In this document: positions 15,976 through 24,997 of the stretch, in pieces
Layout: every line of letters starts with the position of its first letter
Position numbering within the stretch: position 1 is the stretch's first letter
Assembly (NCBI GenBank): GCA_036386415.1
Contig: DASVVT010000015.1
Span: 167,217 to 231,216, forward strand
Length of the DNA: 64,000 bases
Reading direction: 5' to 3'
DNA from: DASVVT01 sp036386415
GTDB lineage: Bacteria; Acidobacteriota; Blastocatellia; Pyrinomonadales; Pyrinomonadaceae
Notes under the pieces: model-generated
The model's input: the letters and a program-made list of their open reading frames with translations, nothing else
Told to the model about the DNA's origin: nothing
Database searches by the model: none
Position numbers and translations under genes: made by a program

Positions 15976-17523
15976 CTACCGTCCCTTCAGTTTTTTCCGA
16001 TCAATCTTGCCGCGATCATTCTTGGGGAGCGAGGCGACGAACTCGATCCAGCGCGGGTATTTGTAGAGAGCGATTCTCGATTTGACGAACTCCTTGATCT
16101 GCTGAGCCAGTTCCTCTGTGGGCGCAAAGCCCGCGCGTGCGACGACGAAAGCCTTCGGCTTGACGAGGTGGTCGCCCGCGTCAAATCCAACGACGGCGCA
16201 TTCGAGGACGGCTTCGTGTTGCAGCAGGCAGTTTTCGATCTCAGAGGGCGCGACGTAAACGCCGGACACTTTCAACATGTCGTCTGTGCGCCCGTGATAC
16301 CAGTAATAACCTTCAGGGTCTACGTGAAACTGATCGCCCGTCGTGCACCAGTCGCCGGCGAAAGTCTCTTTTGATTTCTCGTGAGCCTGCCAGTAGCAGA
16401 GCGCCGCCGAATCGCCGCGAATGCGCAAAGTTCCCATCTCGCCCGCAGGCACTTCCCCCCCTTCGGCATCGACGATCCTGGCCTCGTAGCCTTCGACGAT
16501 GCGACCGAGGCTGCCTGGCTTGACATCGCCCGGGCGGTTCGTGATGTAGATATGAAACATCTCTGCGGAGCCGATTCCATCCAGAATCTCGACGTTAAAC
16601 GTCTCCTTCCAGCGCGTATATAGCTCGACGGGCAGCGCCTCGCCCGCCGAGTAGCAGAAGCGCAGGGAGGAGAGGTCGCGCCCCGATGCGCCCTCCAGAT
16701 TGAGCATCGAGTTGATCATCGTCGGGACAGTGGTGAGGATGGTCGGGCGGTGGCGCTCGATCATTTCAAACATCTTTTCAGGCGTCGATCTTTCAGCGAA
16801 GAGCGCCGTCGCGCCCCCCACAGCGAAGGGGAAGAGAAGGTTCGTGCCCGTCGCGTAGCCAAAAAAGAGTTTCGGCACGGAGACCGTCAGATCGTCTTCG
16901 CGGACGCCGACCGTGCGTTTGGCGAAGACCTCCGTGTTGAAAGGCAGGTCGTGATGCAGGTGCACAGCGCCTTTCGGTTGACCCGTCGAGCCGGAGGTGA
17001 ACAGCCAGATACTGATGTCGTCGCGGTGCGTGTCGGCGGGCGTCATGGTCTCCGGCATCTCAAGTATGGCCTGGTCGAATGAGAGAAAATCGCCGTTGTA
17101 CTCATGCCCGACGACGAGCACGTGGCGCAGGTGACGCGCATCGACCACGGCTTCCGCAAACGTCTCAAGCAGAGATTCGTGTATGACGGCCACACGGGCG
17201 CGCGTGTATTCAAGATAGTATCTGTAATCTTCAGCAGGCAGCAGCGGGTTGACCATCGTGAGGACAGCGCCGATGCGACTCGCGCCGAACCACGTCCACA
17301 CGAACTGCGGGCAATCCGGCAGCGCCAGCAGAACGCGATCCTCCATCTCAACGCCCAGCTCGCGCAGCGCATTGCCGACGCGGTTCGAGAGTCGCGCCGC
17401 TTCGCCGTAAGTGTACGACTCGTCCTTGAAGTAAAGGCAGGTCTTGTGCTCGCGTCCTTCCTCCACGTTGTGATAGAGGAAGTAGTCGGCCATGTTGAAC
17501 TTTTCGGGAAATTCAATCTTCAT
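15976..17523 (-). CDS. Benzoate/2-aminobenzoate-type CoA ligase
   Basis: This 515-aa adenylate-forming enzyme activates an aromatic acid to its CoA thioester with ATP. The P-loop-like motif FTSGSTGQPKGAVHLHHD, the A5-type YSAGEALP and GIGSAEMFHIY segments, the A8 hinge (YWYHGRTDDMLKVSG) and the catalytic Lys near the end (NDRGKIDRKKL) are all present. SVPKLFFGYATGTNLLFPF is typical of benzoate-CoA ligases. It is the last gene of the minus-strand group kynureninase - tryptophan dioxygenase - ligase. By context anthranilate is the likely substrate, with benzoate as an alternative, since box genes lie 16 kb away. Confidence 0.88.
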   Translation of the reverse strand: MKIEFPEKFNMADYFLYHNVEEGREHKTCLYFKDESYTYGEAARLSNRVGNALRELGVEMEDRVLLALPDCPQFVWTWFGASRIGAVLTMVNPLLPAEDYRYYLEYTRARVAVIHESLLETFAEAVVDARHLRHVLVVGHEYNGDFLSFDQAILEMPETMTPADTHRDDISIWLFTSGSTGQPKGAVHLHHDLPFNTEVFAKRTVGVREDDLTVSVPKLFFGYATGTNLLFPFAVGGATALFAERSTPEKMFEMIERHRPTILTTVPTMINSMLNLEGASGRDLSSLRFCYSAGEALPVELYTRWKETFNVEILDGIGSAEMFHIYITNRPGDVKPGSLGRIVEGYEARIVDAEGGEVPAGEMGTLRIRGDSAALCYWQAHEKSKETFAGDWCTTGDQFHVDPEGYYWYHGRTDDMLKVSGVYVAPSEIENCLLQHEAVLECAVVGFDAGDHLVKPKAFVVARAGFAPTEELAQQIKEFVKSRIALYKYPRWIEFVASLPKNDRGKIDRKKLKGR

Positions 17524-17603
17524 AGTGGATGTTTATCCAAATCGAAAGTTGAAGCGGCTGCACGGAAAAATGCTCGACCCTTCGCGTCCTCTGCGTGCTT
17601 TTC

Positions 17604-17653
17604 CTTCGCGTCCTTTGCGTTTAAAGCCCCTTTCAAACGCAAAGGACGCAAAG
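17604..17653. repeat. Inverted repeat, class 'CGCAAAGGACGCAAAG'
   Basis: Arms 17604-17622 and 17635-17653 are complementary over 19 bases with one mismatch. The class recurs at 57005-57094 and 59678-59773. It lies between the dioxygenase and ligase genes. Confidence 0.85.
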
Positions 17654-17698
17654 GATTTCGCTGGAGGTCGCAGAGACATTTCCGACCCTTGATTCGCA

Positions 17699-18556
17699 TT
17701 ATTTACCGGCAAATGGACAGCCGCCCTGTCCATGTTTCGAGTCCAGATAGGTGCGCGCCTCCCACAGCTCCGGGAAAAATCTCTTATCGAGCGTGGTGCG
17801 CAGGTATCCGACGCCTTCCGAGCCGCCCGTCCCCCGTTTGGTTCCGACCATACGCTCGACCATCTTGACGTGATGCGCGCGCCACAGCGCGAAATACTCG
17901 TCGTGTTCGATGAGACTCTCGGCCAGTTGAAACTCCTCGTAGCGATCCTCAAAGTGTGTGACGACTTCGAGCACGGCGCGCGTCCTCTTTCCGTAAAGCC
18001 GCCGCTGCTCCTCCGCACTGAGCGAGGCATCGTCGGCTGGCGCGTCAAACCCGCGCCGCCTGAGCAGCGCATAAAAAGCGTCGCCCAGCGCCGCGCCTTC
18101 GTAGCGCGCCTTGAGCCGCAGGTAAGCGAACTCGTCGTCATGAAAACTGCGCAGGATGCCCTCGTCTTTGAGCCCGGAAGAGAACTCGATCTCGCGAAAC
18201 TGCATCGACTGAAAGCCGCTCGCGGGATTCAGCTCATCGCGGAAGGCTAGAAAGCTGATCGGCGTCATCGTCTCCAGGATGTGAATCTGATTAACCAGTA
18301 TCTTTTCGATCTCGACGACGCGATTGATGGAGCGCGAGGCCGCCGCCGCGCGGTCTTCATTCATCTGGGCGATGGCCGCATCGACTTCATGCAGAATCTG
18401 CTTGAACCATAGCTCATAGGTCTGATGGATCGTGATGAACAACAACTCGTCATGATGCGCCGGTTCGGACAGACACTCCTGCAACCCGATCAGATCGACG
18501 ACGCGCAGATACTTGTTATAAGAGAGCGGCGCATTGCCGCCGTATTCATTCGTCAT
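17699..18556 (-). CDS. kynA: Tryptophan 2,3-dioxygenase
   Basis: This 285-aa heme enzyme opens the indole ring of L-tryptophan to N-formylkynurenine, the first step of the kynurenine pathway. The family signatures are intact: HHDELLFITIHQTYELWFKQ near residues 38-57 and the C-terminal heme/substrate loop GTKRGTGGSEGVGYLRTT. The length is normal for bacterial enzymes. It lies between kynureninase and the aromatic CoA ligase on the same strand, separated from each by a gene-boundary hairpin. A C-terminal DSKHGQGGCPF is compatible with the family. A formamidase to produce kynurenine is not seen in the window. Confidence 0.96.
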   Translation of the reverse strand: MTNEYGGNAPLSYNKYLRVVDLIGLQECLSEPAHHDELLFITIHQTYELWFKQILHEVDAAIAQMNEDRAAAASRSINRVVEIEKILVNQIHILETMTPISFLAFRDELNPASGFQSMQFREIEFSSGLKDEGILRSFHDDEFAYLRLKARYEGAALGDAFYALLRRRGFDAPADDASLSAEEQRRLYGKRTRAVLEVVTHFEDRYEEFQLAESLIEHDEYFALWRAHHVKMVERMVGTKRGTGGSEGVGYLRTTLDKRFFPELWEARTYLDSKHGQGGCPFAGK

Positions 18557-18562
18557 AAGGAT

Positions 18563-18640
18563 AAGGGATGAGGGATGAGGGATGAGGGATGAATAAGAGA
18601 TGCTTTTAATTCATCCCTCATCCCTCATCCCTCATCCCTT
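18563..18640. repeat. Perfect 32-bp inverted repeat, class 'GGATGAG'
   Basis: Arms 18563-18594 and 18609-18640 are exactly complementary. Each is a run of the 7-base word GGATGAG. The last base is the first base of the kynureninase stop codon (minus strand). The same word builds the hairpins at 21577-21659 and 47841-47922. Confidence 0.95.
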
Positions 18641-19830
18641 CAGAATGCTGCTCCTGCTGTTTCGTGCGCCATGTACGCCCGCGTCTCGATGATGTCTTGC
18701 ATCTCGCGTATGACGAGTTCCAGTTCCTCGTCCTTCGTGTAGAAGTGTGGCGAGATGCGCACGCCCGCGCCGGGGCGATAATCGACGATGAACTCACGGC
18801 GGATCAATTCGCTGGTGACGGCTGCCGCGTGATCGACTGCGATGGTGACAGTGCCGCCGCGCCGCGCCGGATCGTGCGGGCTGGTCACGCGAAACCCGGC
18901 CTCTTCGGCCATCTCGATGAGGCGCGTTGTCTGCCGCACGCTCTTGGCGCGAATCCGTGGCACGCCGATCTCGTTGATGATGCGATAGCCGCTCTGAGCC
19001 GCGTAGAGAGCAGGAATGGCCGGTGAGCCGTGTAGAAACCGCGCGATGCCTTGTGCGTAACGGATCGCGCCGCCTTCAAAACTGAAGGGCGCTTCATGTG
19101 CCATCCAGCCTGTCGTCTTCGGCTCGAAACGCCGCTGGTGATCGGGTCGCACGTAGAGATAGCCTGCACCGGGGCCGCCGCACAGCCACTTGACAGAGCC
19201 ACCCGTCGCGAAATCCACATTCAGCTCTTTGACACTGAAGGGGACAGTCCCCGCCGATTGATACGTATCGAGGACGACCATTGCGCCGACCTCGTGCGCG
19301 CGCTCGATGATGGCGTGCGCGTCCTGTAGGAAGGCGCTCTTGAAAAGAACATGCGAGATGGGGACGAGCAGCGTCTCTTCATCTATCGCCGCGAGCAGCC
19401 GCTCAAGCGGCACGGTGATGCCGTCGTCGGACTTGACCGTCTCGATGCGCAGCCGATGCGCTCGCGCGTGCGCTTCATAGACGTACATCACGGAGGGGAA
19501 ATTCAGCTCCGAGTAGACGATCTTGTTCCTTGGGGGGGCAGGATCGAAACATGAGAGGATGATCGACTGGCAGATCGAGACGTTTTGATGCATCGCGACC
19601 GTGCCCGGATCAGCGCCGATGATGCGCGCCACTTCATCCCCGACCGTCAAGGGCATGTTCCACCAGCCTTCGGCCCACGCGCGCACTCCGCGCATCGCCC
19701 AAGCCTCTGCGTAATCCTGCAAACGCTCAAAAGTCCCGCGCGGCATCGCGCCGAGGCTGTGCGAGATCAGGTAAACGGTCTTCTCCAGGATGGGAAACTC
19801 CCCGCGCCACTTTACAAGCTCGTCGGTCAA
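18640..19830 (-). CDS. kynU: Kynureninase (PLP-dependent, aminotransferase class V fold)
   Basis: This 396-aa fold-type I PLP enzyme is expected to cleave L-kynurenine to anthranilate and L-alanine. The Schiff-base Lys is in GGSVKWLCGGPGAGYLYV, matching the kynureninase motif. The PLP-anchoring Asp is in VLDTYQSAG. It starts with TTG at 19830, with GGAGGA upstream; no closer ATG fits. The adjacent tryptophan dioxygenase gene on the same strand makes kynureninase the best call among class V enzymes. Upstream it is divergent from the flavin reductase gene at 20114. Sequence alone would leave room for a cysteine-desulfurase-like activity, but the neighbourhood strongly favours kynureninase. Confidence 0.88.
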   Translation of the reverse strand: MTDELVKWRGEFPILEKTVYLISHSLGAMPRGTFERLQDYAEAWAMRGVRAWAEGWWNMPLTVGDEVARIIGADPGTVAMHQNVSICQSIILSCFDPAPPRNKIVYSELNFPSVMYVYEAHARAHRLRIETVKSDDGITVPLERLLAAIDEETLLVPISHVLFKSAFLQDAHAIIERAHEVGAMVVLDTYQSAGTVPFSVKELNVDFATGGSVKWLCGGPGAGYLYVRPDHQRRFEPKTTGWMAHEAPFSFEGGAIRYAQGIARFLHGSPAIPALYAAQSGYRIINEIGVPRIRAKSVRQTTRLIEMAEEAGFRVTSPHDPARRGGTVTIAVDHAAAVTSELIRREFIVDYRPGAGVRISPHFYTKDEELELVIREMQDIIETRAYMAHETAGAAF

Positions 19831-19961
19831 AAAAATCTGTTCCTCCAGCTATGTAGACAATATATTGATTTACTCATTGAACGTCTATCGAAGCCATGCT
19901 GTCAATATGTAATCCGAATAGTCTCCCAAGTTTCATCTCTTCTCTGTGTAATCTCCGTGTT

Positions 19962-20016
19962 CTCTGTGCCTCTGTGGTGAGTGATTTTAGAAAAGACTCA
20001 CCACAGAGGCACAGAG
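19962..20016. repeat. Perfect 21-bp inverted repeat, class 'CTCTGTG'
   Basis: Arms 19962-19982 and 19996-20016 are exactly complementary with a 13-base loop. It lies in the divergent promoter region between kynureninase and the flavin reductase gene, so it cannot simply be a terminator of either. Confidence 0.9.
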
Positions 20017-20113
20017 GGCGCAGAGGCGGCACAGAGCGTTAATCAACTCAGGACACTACCTCCGCCCGGACTCCTCACCTTACGCCAAACCTGATAAACT
20101 TCTCTCACCGAAA

Positions 20114-21598
20114 ATGTGGCGCTTCAAAAACCCAATCAGACATTCGATTCCGGAGACGCGCTGGCCGACTGCGGAGGAAGCCGCCCGCTCTCTGCTTTTT
20201 CAGCCCATTCGGCTTGGCCCCCTCACACTGGAAAGCCGCACATGGGTTCCGGCGATGGTTCCCTGGCGTGCCACTGAAGACGGCCTTGTGACGCCCGCGA
20301 ACCTGGATTGGTACAGGCGATTTGCGGAGGGGCAGCCGGGGGCGATTGTGGTCGAGGCGACGGGCGTGCGCGACATTGCGAGCGGGCCGCTTCTGAGGAT
20401 CGGGCACGACCGTTTCATTCCGGGCTTGAGAAAACTTGTCGAGACGGTACGCGAAGCGAGCAACGGGCACACGCGCCTGTTCATACAGATCATAGATTTT
20501 CTCGCGGTCAAGCGTCGCCCTGAGAAGACCAAATTCTTCGACCGCTTTCTCACCTTGACGGGTCGCCACCGCGAGGCTCTGGCGGAAGCGACCGCTGATG
20601 ACGGGTGGCTCAGGAGAGATGAGACGGAGGTGCGCGCTTTCCTCAAGCGTGCACCGGACGAGCTGCTTGATCGCCTGCTCGACGAGCGTGAGCTGGAATC
20701 GCTTCGCTTCGGTTATCGCGAACGCGTCACGGACACGCATCTATCGCACATACGCAATCTCCCGGAAGTGCTGCCGGAAATCTTCGCACAGGCTTCTGTG
20801 CGTGCGCGCGAAGCGGGCTTTGACGGCGTCGAGCTGCATTTTGCGCACGCCTACACGATGGCCTCTTTCCTGAGCGCACGGAACAACCGACAGGACGGTT
20901 ACGGCGGGGCGCGTGAGAACCGCGTGCGGCTGCCTCTGGAAGTTTACAGCGCTGTGCGCGCGAGCGTCGGCCTTGATTACGTGGTCGGGGTGCGTTTCCT
21001 CGGCGATGAAGTCATCGAAGGCGGAAATCGTATTGAAGACGCAGTCTACTTCGGCGTCGAGTTTGCGCGCGCGGGTTTCGATTATCTCTCCATCTCGAAA
21101 GGCGGAAAGTTTGAGGACGCCGCGCAGCCGAAGGTCGGCCAGGCAGTCTACCCGTACACGGGGCAGAGCGGTTATGAATGTATGCCGACGGTGCTCTCGG
21201 ACGAGCGCGGCCCCTTCGGCCGCAGCGTCCCGCTCGTCTCTGCCATCAAGCGCGCGGTTGACGGGGCGGGCTACGACCTGCCGCTCATCGCCACGGGCGG
21301 CATCGCCACCTTCGAGCAGGCCGAAGGAATCTTACAGCGAGGCGAAGCTGACATCGTAGGACTAGCCCGACAGGCGCTCGCCGATCCAGACTGGTTTCTG
21401 AAAGTGAGGCGCGGACGGGGCGCAGAGGTGCGACGCTGCACCTACACCAACTACTGCGAGGGACTAGATCAAGCGCACAAGCAAGTGACCTGCAAGCTCT
21501 GGGATCGTCTGCAACTGGATGAACCCGGAATCTCCCTCAGCGACGACGGTCGCCGCCGCCTCATACCACCAAGAGCAGGGATGAGGGCGGGGGGATGA
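20114..21598 (+). CDS. Old-yellow-enzyme-like flavin reductase, counterpart of the reductase half of 2-aminobenzoyl-CoA monooxygenase/reductase
   Basis: This 494-aa TIM-barrel flavoprotein belongs to the OYE/2,4-dienoyl-CoA reductase superfamily. Visible family segments are FQPIRLGPLTLESR at the N-terminus, the active-site His region LHFAHAYTMASFLSARNNRQ followed by DGYGG and ENR, and the FMN-phosphate loop (ATGGIATFEQAEGIL, IVGLARQALADPDWF). In Azoarcus the aminobenzoyl-CoA monooxygenase/reductase is one polypeptide with an N-terminal FAD hydroxylase and a C-terminal OYE-like part. Here the two parts are separate genes facing each other (20114-21598 and 21664-22791). The last few residues (RAGMRAGG) are encoded by the left arm of a hairpin, so the natural C-terminus may have been altered. 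Family call firm, substrate by context. Confidence 0.82.
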   Translation: MWRFKNPIRHSIPETRWPTAEEAARSLLFQPIRLGPLTLESRTWVPAMVPWRATEDGLVTPANLDWYRRFAEGQPGAIVVEATGVRDIASGPLLRIGHDRFIPGLRKLVETVREASNGHTRLFIQIIDFLAVKRRPEKTKFFDRFLTLTGRHREALAEATADDGWLRRDETEVRAFLKRAPDELLDRLLDERELESLRFGYRERVTDTHLSHIRNLPEVLPEIFAQASVRAREAGFDGVELHFAHAYTMASFLSARNNRQDGYGGARENRVRLPLEVYSAVRASVGLDYVVGVRFLGDEVIEGGNRIEDAVYFGVEFARAGFDYLSISKGGKFEDAAQPKVGQAVYPYTGQSGYECMPTVLSDERGPFGRSVPLVSAIKRAVDGAGYDLPLIATGGIATFEQAEGILQRGEADIVGLARQALADPDWFLKVRRGRGAEVRRCTYTNYCEGLDQAHKQVTCKLWDRLQLDEPGISLSDDGRRRLIPPRAGMRAGG

Positions 21599-21659
21599 GG
21601 GATGAATAAGAAAAACAGCTTTCTTTTTATTCATCCCTCATCCCTCCGCCCTCATCCCT
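21577..21659. repeat. 32-bp inverted repeat, class 'GGATGAG', overlapping a gene end
   Basis: Arms 21577-21608 and 21628-21659 are complementary except for one base. The left arm contains the stop codon of the flavin reductase, and the right arm ends five bases before the stop of the convergent monooxygenase gene. It could act as a bidirectional terminator. Confidence 0.93.
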
Positions 21660-21663
21660 TCGT

Positions 21664-22791
21664 TCAGCTTCCCGCCTGTTCGTAAGCGGCGATGAATTGC
21701 GGGTCGCGCTTCTTGAGGTTTTCGTAGTCGATCCTTTTGCTCCTCGTCATCAGCCTGTACGCGAAGGGCAGGGGGCTCAAGCTCATGTAGTCTTTGACGT
21801 TCTCAAACCAGATGAGACTCTCGTAGGCGGCATCCTGATACTCTTCTATGATGGGCTTTCGCACCCTTTCAAACTCGCGGAGCGCTGCACGCACGTCTCC
21901 GGTCTCACCAAAGCACTTGTAGAGGGCGATGGCATCTTCGAGCGCGAGCTTCGTCCCCGAACCGATGGAGAAGTGCGCCGTGTGCAGGGCATCGCCGAGC
22001 AGCACGACGCTCTGCGTGCTCCAGTGATCGTTCCGCACGTTGATGAAGTTGATCCATTTGGAATTGTTCGACAAGAGCGGGTGGCCGTGCAGGTCGTTGG
22101 CGAAGACCTCGGCCAGGTAGGCGCGCGTCTCTTCGTCTGACATCTGTTCAAAGCCCGCATTGTTCCAGGTCTGCGGGTCGCACTCGACGATGAACGTGCT
22201 GGTCGTCTTGTTGAACTTGTAGGAATGAGCGGCGAAGACTCCCGCCGTCGTCTCGCGAAAGGTCAGCGTCAGACCATGAAACAACTGGTTCGTCCCGTAC
22301 CAGATATACTTGTTCTCACGTACGCTTAAGGTGGGTTGAAATTGCTCTGCATAGGTTTGCCTGACGGTCGAGTTGATGCCGTCAGCGCCGACGAGCAGGT
22401 CGCACCCCGCACGCAGCGACTCGACATCCGCCACTTCCGTGCGGAAGCGTAAATTTACGCCCAAAGCCTGGCAGCGCTTCTGTAGGATGTGCAGCAGCTC
22501 AAGGCGCGCGATGCCTGAGAACTTGTTGCCGCGAATCGTGATCTTCTGATCGCGGTGCACGACATCCACGTTGTCCCACGTCTCGAAACTGCTGGTGATG
22601 TCCGTGTACGACTCTTCATCGTTCTCTTTCAGGTAGTAAAGGGTCTTGTCGGAAAAGACCACGCCCCATCCGAACGTATCGTCAGGCGCGTTGCGCTCCA
22701 GGACGGTGATCTCGTGAGCCGGATCGCGCTGCTTCATCAGAAGCGCGAAATACAACCCGGCTGGGCCGCCGCCGATGATGTTGATTTTCAT
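21664..22791 (-). CDS. FAD-dependent aromatic-ring hydroxylase, likely monooxygenase half of 2-aminobenzoyl-CoA monooxygenase
   Basis: This 375-aa class A flavoprotein monooxygenase has the dinucleotide-binding GGGPAGLY at residues 7-14, the DG motif (LLVGADGINSTVR) and the GD motif (LLGDALHTAHFSIGSGTKLALED). The GWGVVFSD and ENDEESY segments near residues 41-60 are typical of salicylyl-CoA/aminobenzoyl-CoA hydroxylases. It would insert a hydroxyl into anthraniloyl-CoA, with the OYE-like gene providing ring reduction. It is the last gene of a minus-strand set starting at 28062 (crotonases, SDR, RidA, acyl-CoA dehydrogenase). Separate coding rather than fusion with the reductase is the unusual feature. 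Confidence 0.85.
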   Translation of the reverse strand: MKINIIGGGPAGLYFALLMKQRDPAHEITVLERNAPDDTFGWGVVFSDKTLYYLKENDEESYTDITSSFETWDNVDVVHRDQKITIRGNKFSGIARLELLHILQKRCQALGVNLRFRTEVADVESLRAGCDLLVGADGINSTVRQTYAEQFQPTLSVRENKYIWYGTNQLFHGLTLTFRETTAGVFAAHSYKFNKTTSTFIVECDPQTWNNAGFEQMSDEETRAYLAEVFANDLHGHPLLSNNSKWINFINVRNDHWSTQSVVLLGDALHTAHFSIGSGTKLALEDAIALYKCFGETGDVRAALREFERVRKPIIEEYQDAAYESLIWFENVKDYMSLSPLPFAYRLMTRSKRIDYENLKKRDPQFIAAYEQAGS

Positions 22792-22898
22792 GGCGTCTTT
22801 AGAAGTAATATCGGATAGCCTCCTGCTGACTGTACAACTCTAAACAGAACGAAAATAAGAAGGAACGTGAGATTCAACTTTGGCAACTAACGAACCCT

Positions 22899-24050
22899 TT
22901 ATTCCTTCAAGAGCTGACCGGCGATAATCAATTTTTGAATCTCCGACGTGCCTTCGTAGATGCGCAGGGCGCGCACGTCCCTGTAGAGACGCTCGATGAC
23001 GCTCCCGTGAATGAGTCCCGCGCCGCCGTGTATCTGAAGCGCCTGATCTATGATGCGTCCGGCGGCTTCGGTCGCAAACAGCTTGGCTTCGCTCGCTTCG
23101 CGCGTGACGCGCTCGACGCCCGCGTCCTTGAGATAGGCGGCGCGGTAGACCAGTAGGCGCGCCGCATCCAGTGCGGTCGCCATGTCTGCCAGTTTCTCCT
23201 GAATCAACTGGTGCTCCGCGATGGGGCGTCCGAACTGGTTGCGGTTCTTCGCATAGTTGATCGCTTCGTCCAGGGCGCGCCGCGCCATGCCGCACGCCGC
23301 CGCGCCGACGCTGGCGCGAAACGTGTCGAGCGTCTGCATCGCAAGGCGGAAGCCGTCGCCCTCTCGTCCGATCATGTCTTCGGCGGGGACGCGCAAGTTC
23401 TTGAATTCGATCTCGCCTATCGGGTGCGGCGCGATCATTTCGGTACGCTCGCGCAAAGAGAAGCCGGGCATACGCGCGCCGACGACGAAGGCCGAAAGCT
23501 CTGCGCGGCCATCCGCGCGAGTCCCCGTCCGCGCGAAGACGGTGTAGAAGTCTGCCAGCCCCGCGTTTGAGATGAAGCGCTTGCGTCCGTCTATGATGTA
23601 AGAATCACCGTCGCGCCGGGCGGTCGTCCTGATGGCCGAGACATCAGAACCGGCGTCCGATTCCGTAAGCGCGAAGGCCGCGATGGCCTTTCCGCTGACG
23701 GCGCGCTTGAGCCAGAAATCGCGCACATGTTCGGGCGCGGCAAGGCTGATGGCATACGTGCCCAGACCCTGCATGACGAAGGCCAGGTCTGCGAGCGATG
23801 AAGAATAGGAGAGCGCCTCGCGTACAAGGCAGAGCGCGCGCACGTCGAGCGGTGCGCCGGTTGCGGCGACCGAGACGTGCAGCAGGTCGGCGCGGGCAAG
23901 CAGCGCGAGCAGGACGCGAAAGTGTCTCTCGATCTCCTGCTCTTCGCCTTCGAGCGGCTCAATCTCGCGCTCGATGAAGCCCGAAACGTTCGCCGCCAGG
24001 CTGCGTTGATCGTTGGTAAAGAAAGGAGTCTCTTCGACGAAGTTATCCAT
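22899..24050 (-). CDS. Acyl-CoA dehydrogenase
   Basis: This 383-aa FAD enzyme performs alpha,beta-dehydrogenation of an acyl-CoA. It shows the three-domain layout and both family signatures (FALTESDAGSDVSAI; QIHGGAGLIHGSVIERLYRD). The catalytic Glu is kept in LRIYEGTSEIQK near the C-terminus. In the aminobenzoyl-CoA route it could act after ring opening, or oxidise the alicyclic ring. It is in line with the surrounding minus-strand catabolic genes, with spacings of about 75-110 bases. A short IR (CGTAAATCG near 24066, complement near 24130) lies upstream. The exact substrate cannot be told. Confidence 0.9.
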   Translation of the reverse strand: MDNFVEETPFFTNDQRSLAANVSGFIEREIEPLEGEEQEIERHFRVLLALLARADLLHVSVAATGAPLDVRALCLVREALSYSSSLADLAFVMQGLGTYAISLAAPEHVRDFWLKRAVSGKAIAAFALTESDAGSDVSAIRTTARRDGDSYIIDGRKRFISNAGLADFYTVFARTGTRADGRAELSAFVVGARMPGFSLRERTEMIAPHPIGEIEFKNLRVPAEDMIGREGDGFRLAMQTLDTFRASVGAAACGMARRALDEAINYAKNRNQFGRPIAEHQLIQEKLADMATALDAARLLVYRAAYLKDAGVERVTREASEAKLFATEAAGRIIDQALQIHGGAGLIHGSVIERLYRDVRALRIYEGTSEIQKLIIAGQLLKE

Positions 24051-24126
24051 AATAGGTTCGTAGATCGTAAATCGTGAATCACGAATGGTAAAGCGTAGGC
24101 AGACGAACGGCTGTCTCTGACGCTAT

Positions 24127-24924
24127 TTACGATTTACGAAAATCAGGCTCCCGCTTCTCGACGAAAGCTTCGTAGGCTTCACGGTAGTCCGGATGCTGCA
24201 TGCATGTGGCCTGCGCCTGCGCTTCCCATTCGAGCGCGGTGTCGAGGCTCACCTCCATCTCGCGGTTGAGCATCTCTTTCGTCATCGCCAGAGCAAAGGA
24301 TGGCCCACGCGCCATGCGCTCGGCTAGAGAGCGCGTGGCGGCGTCCAACTCCTCTGCGGGCACGACCCGGTTGTAGAGGCCGATCCGCTCGGCCTGCTGA
24401 GCATCTATGAAGTCGCCCGTGTAGAGCAGCTCTGTGGCGCGTGCCAACCCGACGAGGCGCGGCAGGAGATAGGCCGCGCCCATGTCCGCGCCCGACAGGC
24501 CGACGCGCACGAAGAGAAAGGCGATCTTGGCCGCAGGGCTGGCGATGCGTATGTCTGAAGCGAGCGCGATGCACGCGCCCGCTCCAGCAGTCGTCCCATT
24601 AAGGCTGGCGATGACGGGCTTGGGCAAAGCGCGTATGTTGCGTACCAGCTCGCAGGTCATGCGCGTGAACTCAAGCAGACCTTGCATGTCGCGCTCGAAC
24701 AACTCGCCTATGATGTCGTGCACGTCGCCGCCCGAACAGAACGCGCGCCCCGCGCCCGTGATGACGACGGCGCGGACATCCTCTTCGCGCCGCAGAGCGC
24801 TGAACGTGTCTGTCAACTCGCGATAAACTTCAAACGTCAGCGCGTTGAGCCGTTCAGGGCGGTTGAGCGTGATCGTGGCAACGCCGTCGCGCGCTTCGTA
24901 AAGAAAGCTTTTCGGTTCAATCAT
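24127..24924 (-). CDS. Enoyl-CoA hydratase/isomerase family protein (crotonase 1)
   Basis: This 265-aa crotonase-fold protein has both oxyanion-hole regions (GRAFCSGGDV; GTTAGAGACIALASDIRIA). The first catalytic Glu of classical hydratases is replaced (GAGACIAL), and the second region reads VGLSGADMGAAYLLPRLVG, with Asp rather than Glu. So it is not a typical hydratase; an isomerase or ring-hydrolase role is more plausible. It lies in the catabolic set between acyl-CoA dehydrogenase and the RidA-family gene. Confidence 0.88.
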   Translation of the reverse strand: MIEPKSFLYEARDGVATITLNRPERLNALTFEVYRELTDTFSALRREEDVRAVVITGAGRAFCSGGDVHDIIGELFERDMQGLLEFTRMTCELVRNIRALPKPVIASLNGTTAGAGACIALASDIRIASPAAKIAFLFVRVGLSGADMGAAYLLPRLVGLARATELLYTGDFIDAQQAERIGLYNRVVPAEELDAATRSLAERMARGPSFALAMTKEMLNREMEVSLDTALEWEAQAQATCMQHPDYREAYEAFVEKREPDFRKS

Positions 24925-24937
24925 AAAAGCAGTCTTC

Positions 24938-24997
24938 AGTTTTCAGTTTTGAGTTTTCAGATAAAAGCCATCTGCTTAAAACTGAAAACCGAAAACT
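24938..24997. repeat. Inverted repeat, class 'TTTTCAG'
   Basis: A left arm (24938-24960) and right arm (24972-24997) are largely complementary and built from CAGTTTT words. It separates crotonase 1 from the RidA-family gene, whose stop codon lies at the edge of the right arm. Confidence 0.75.
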
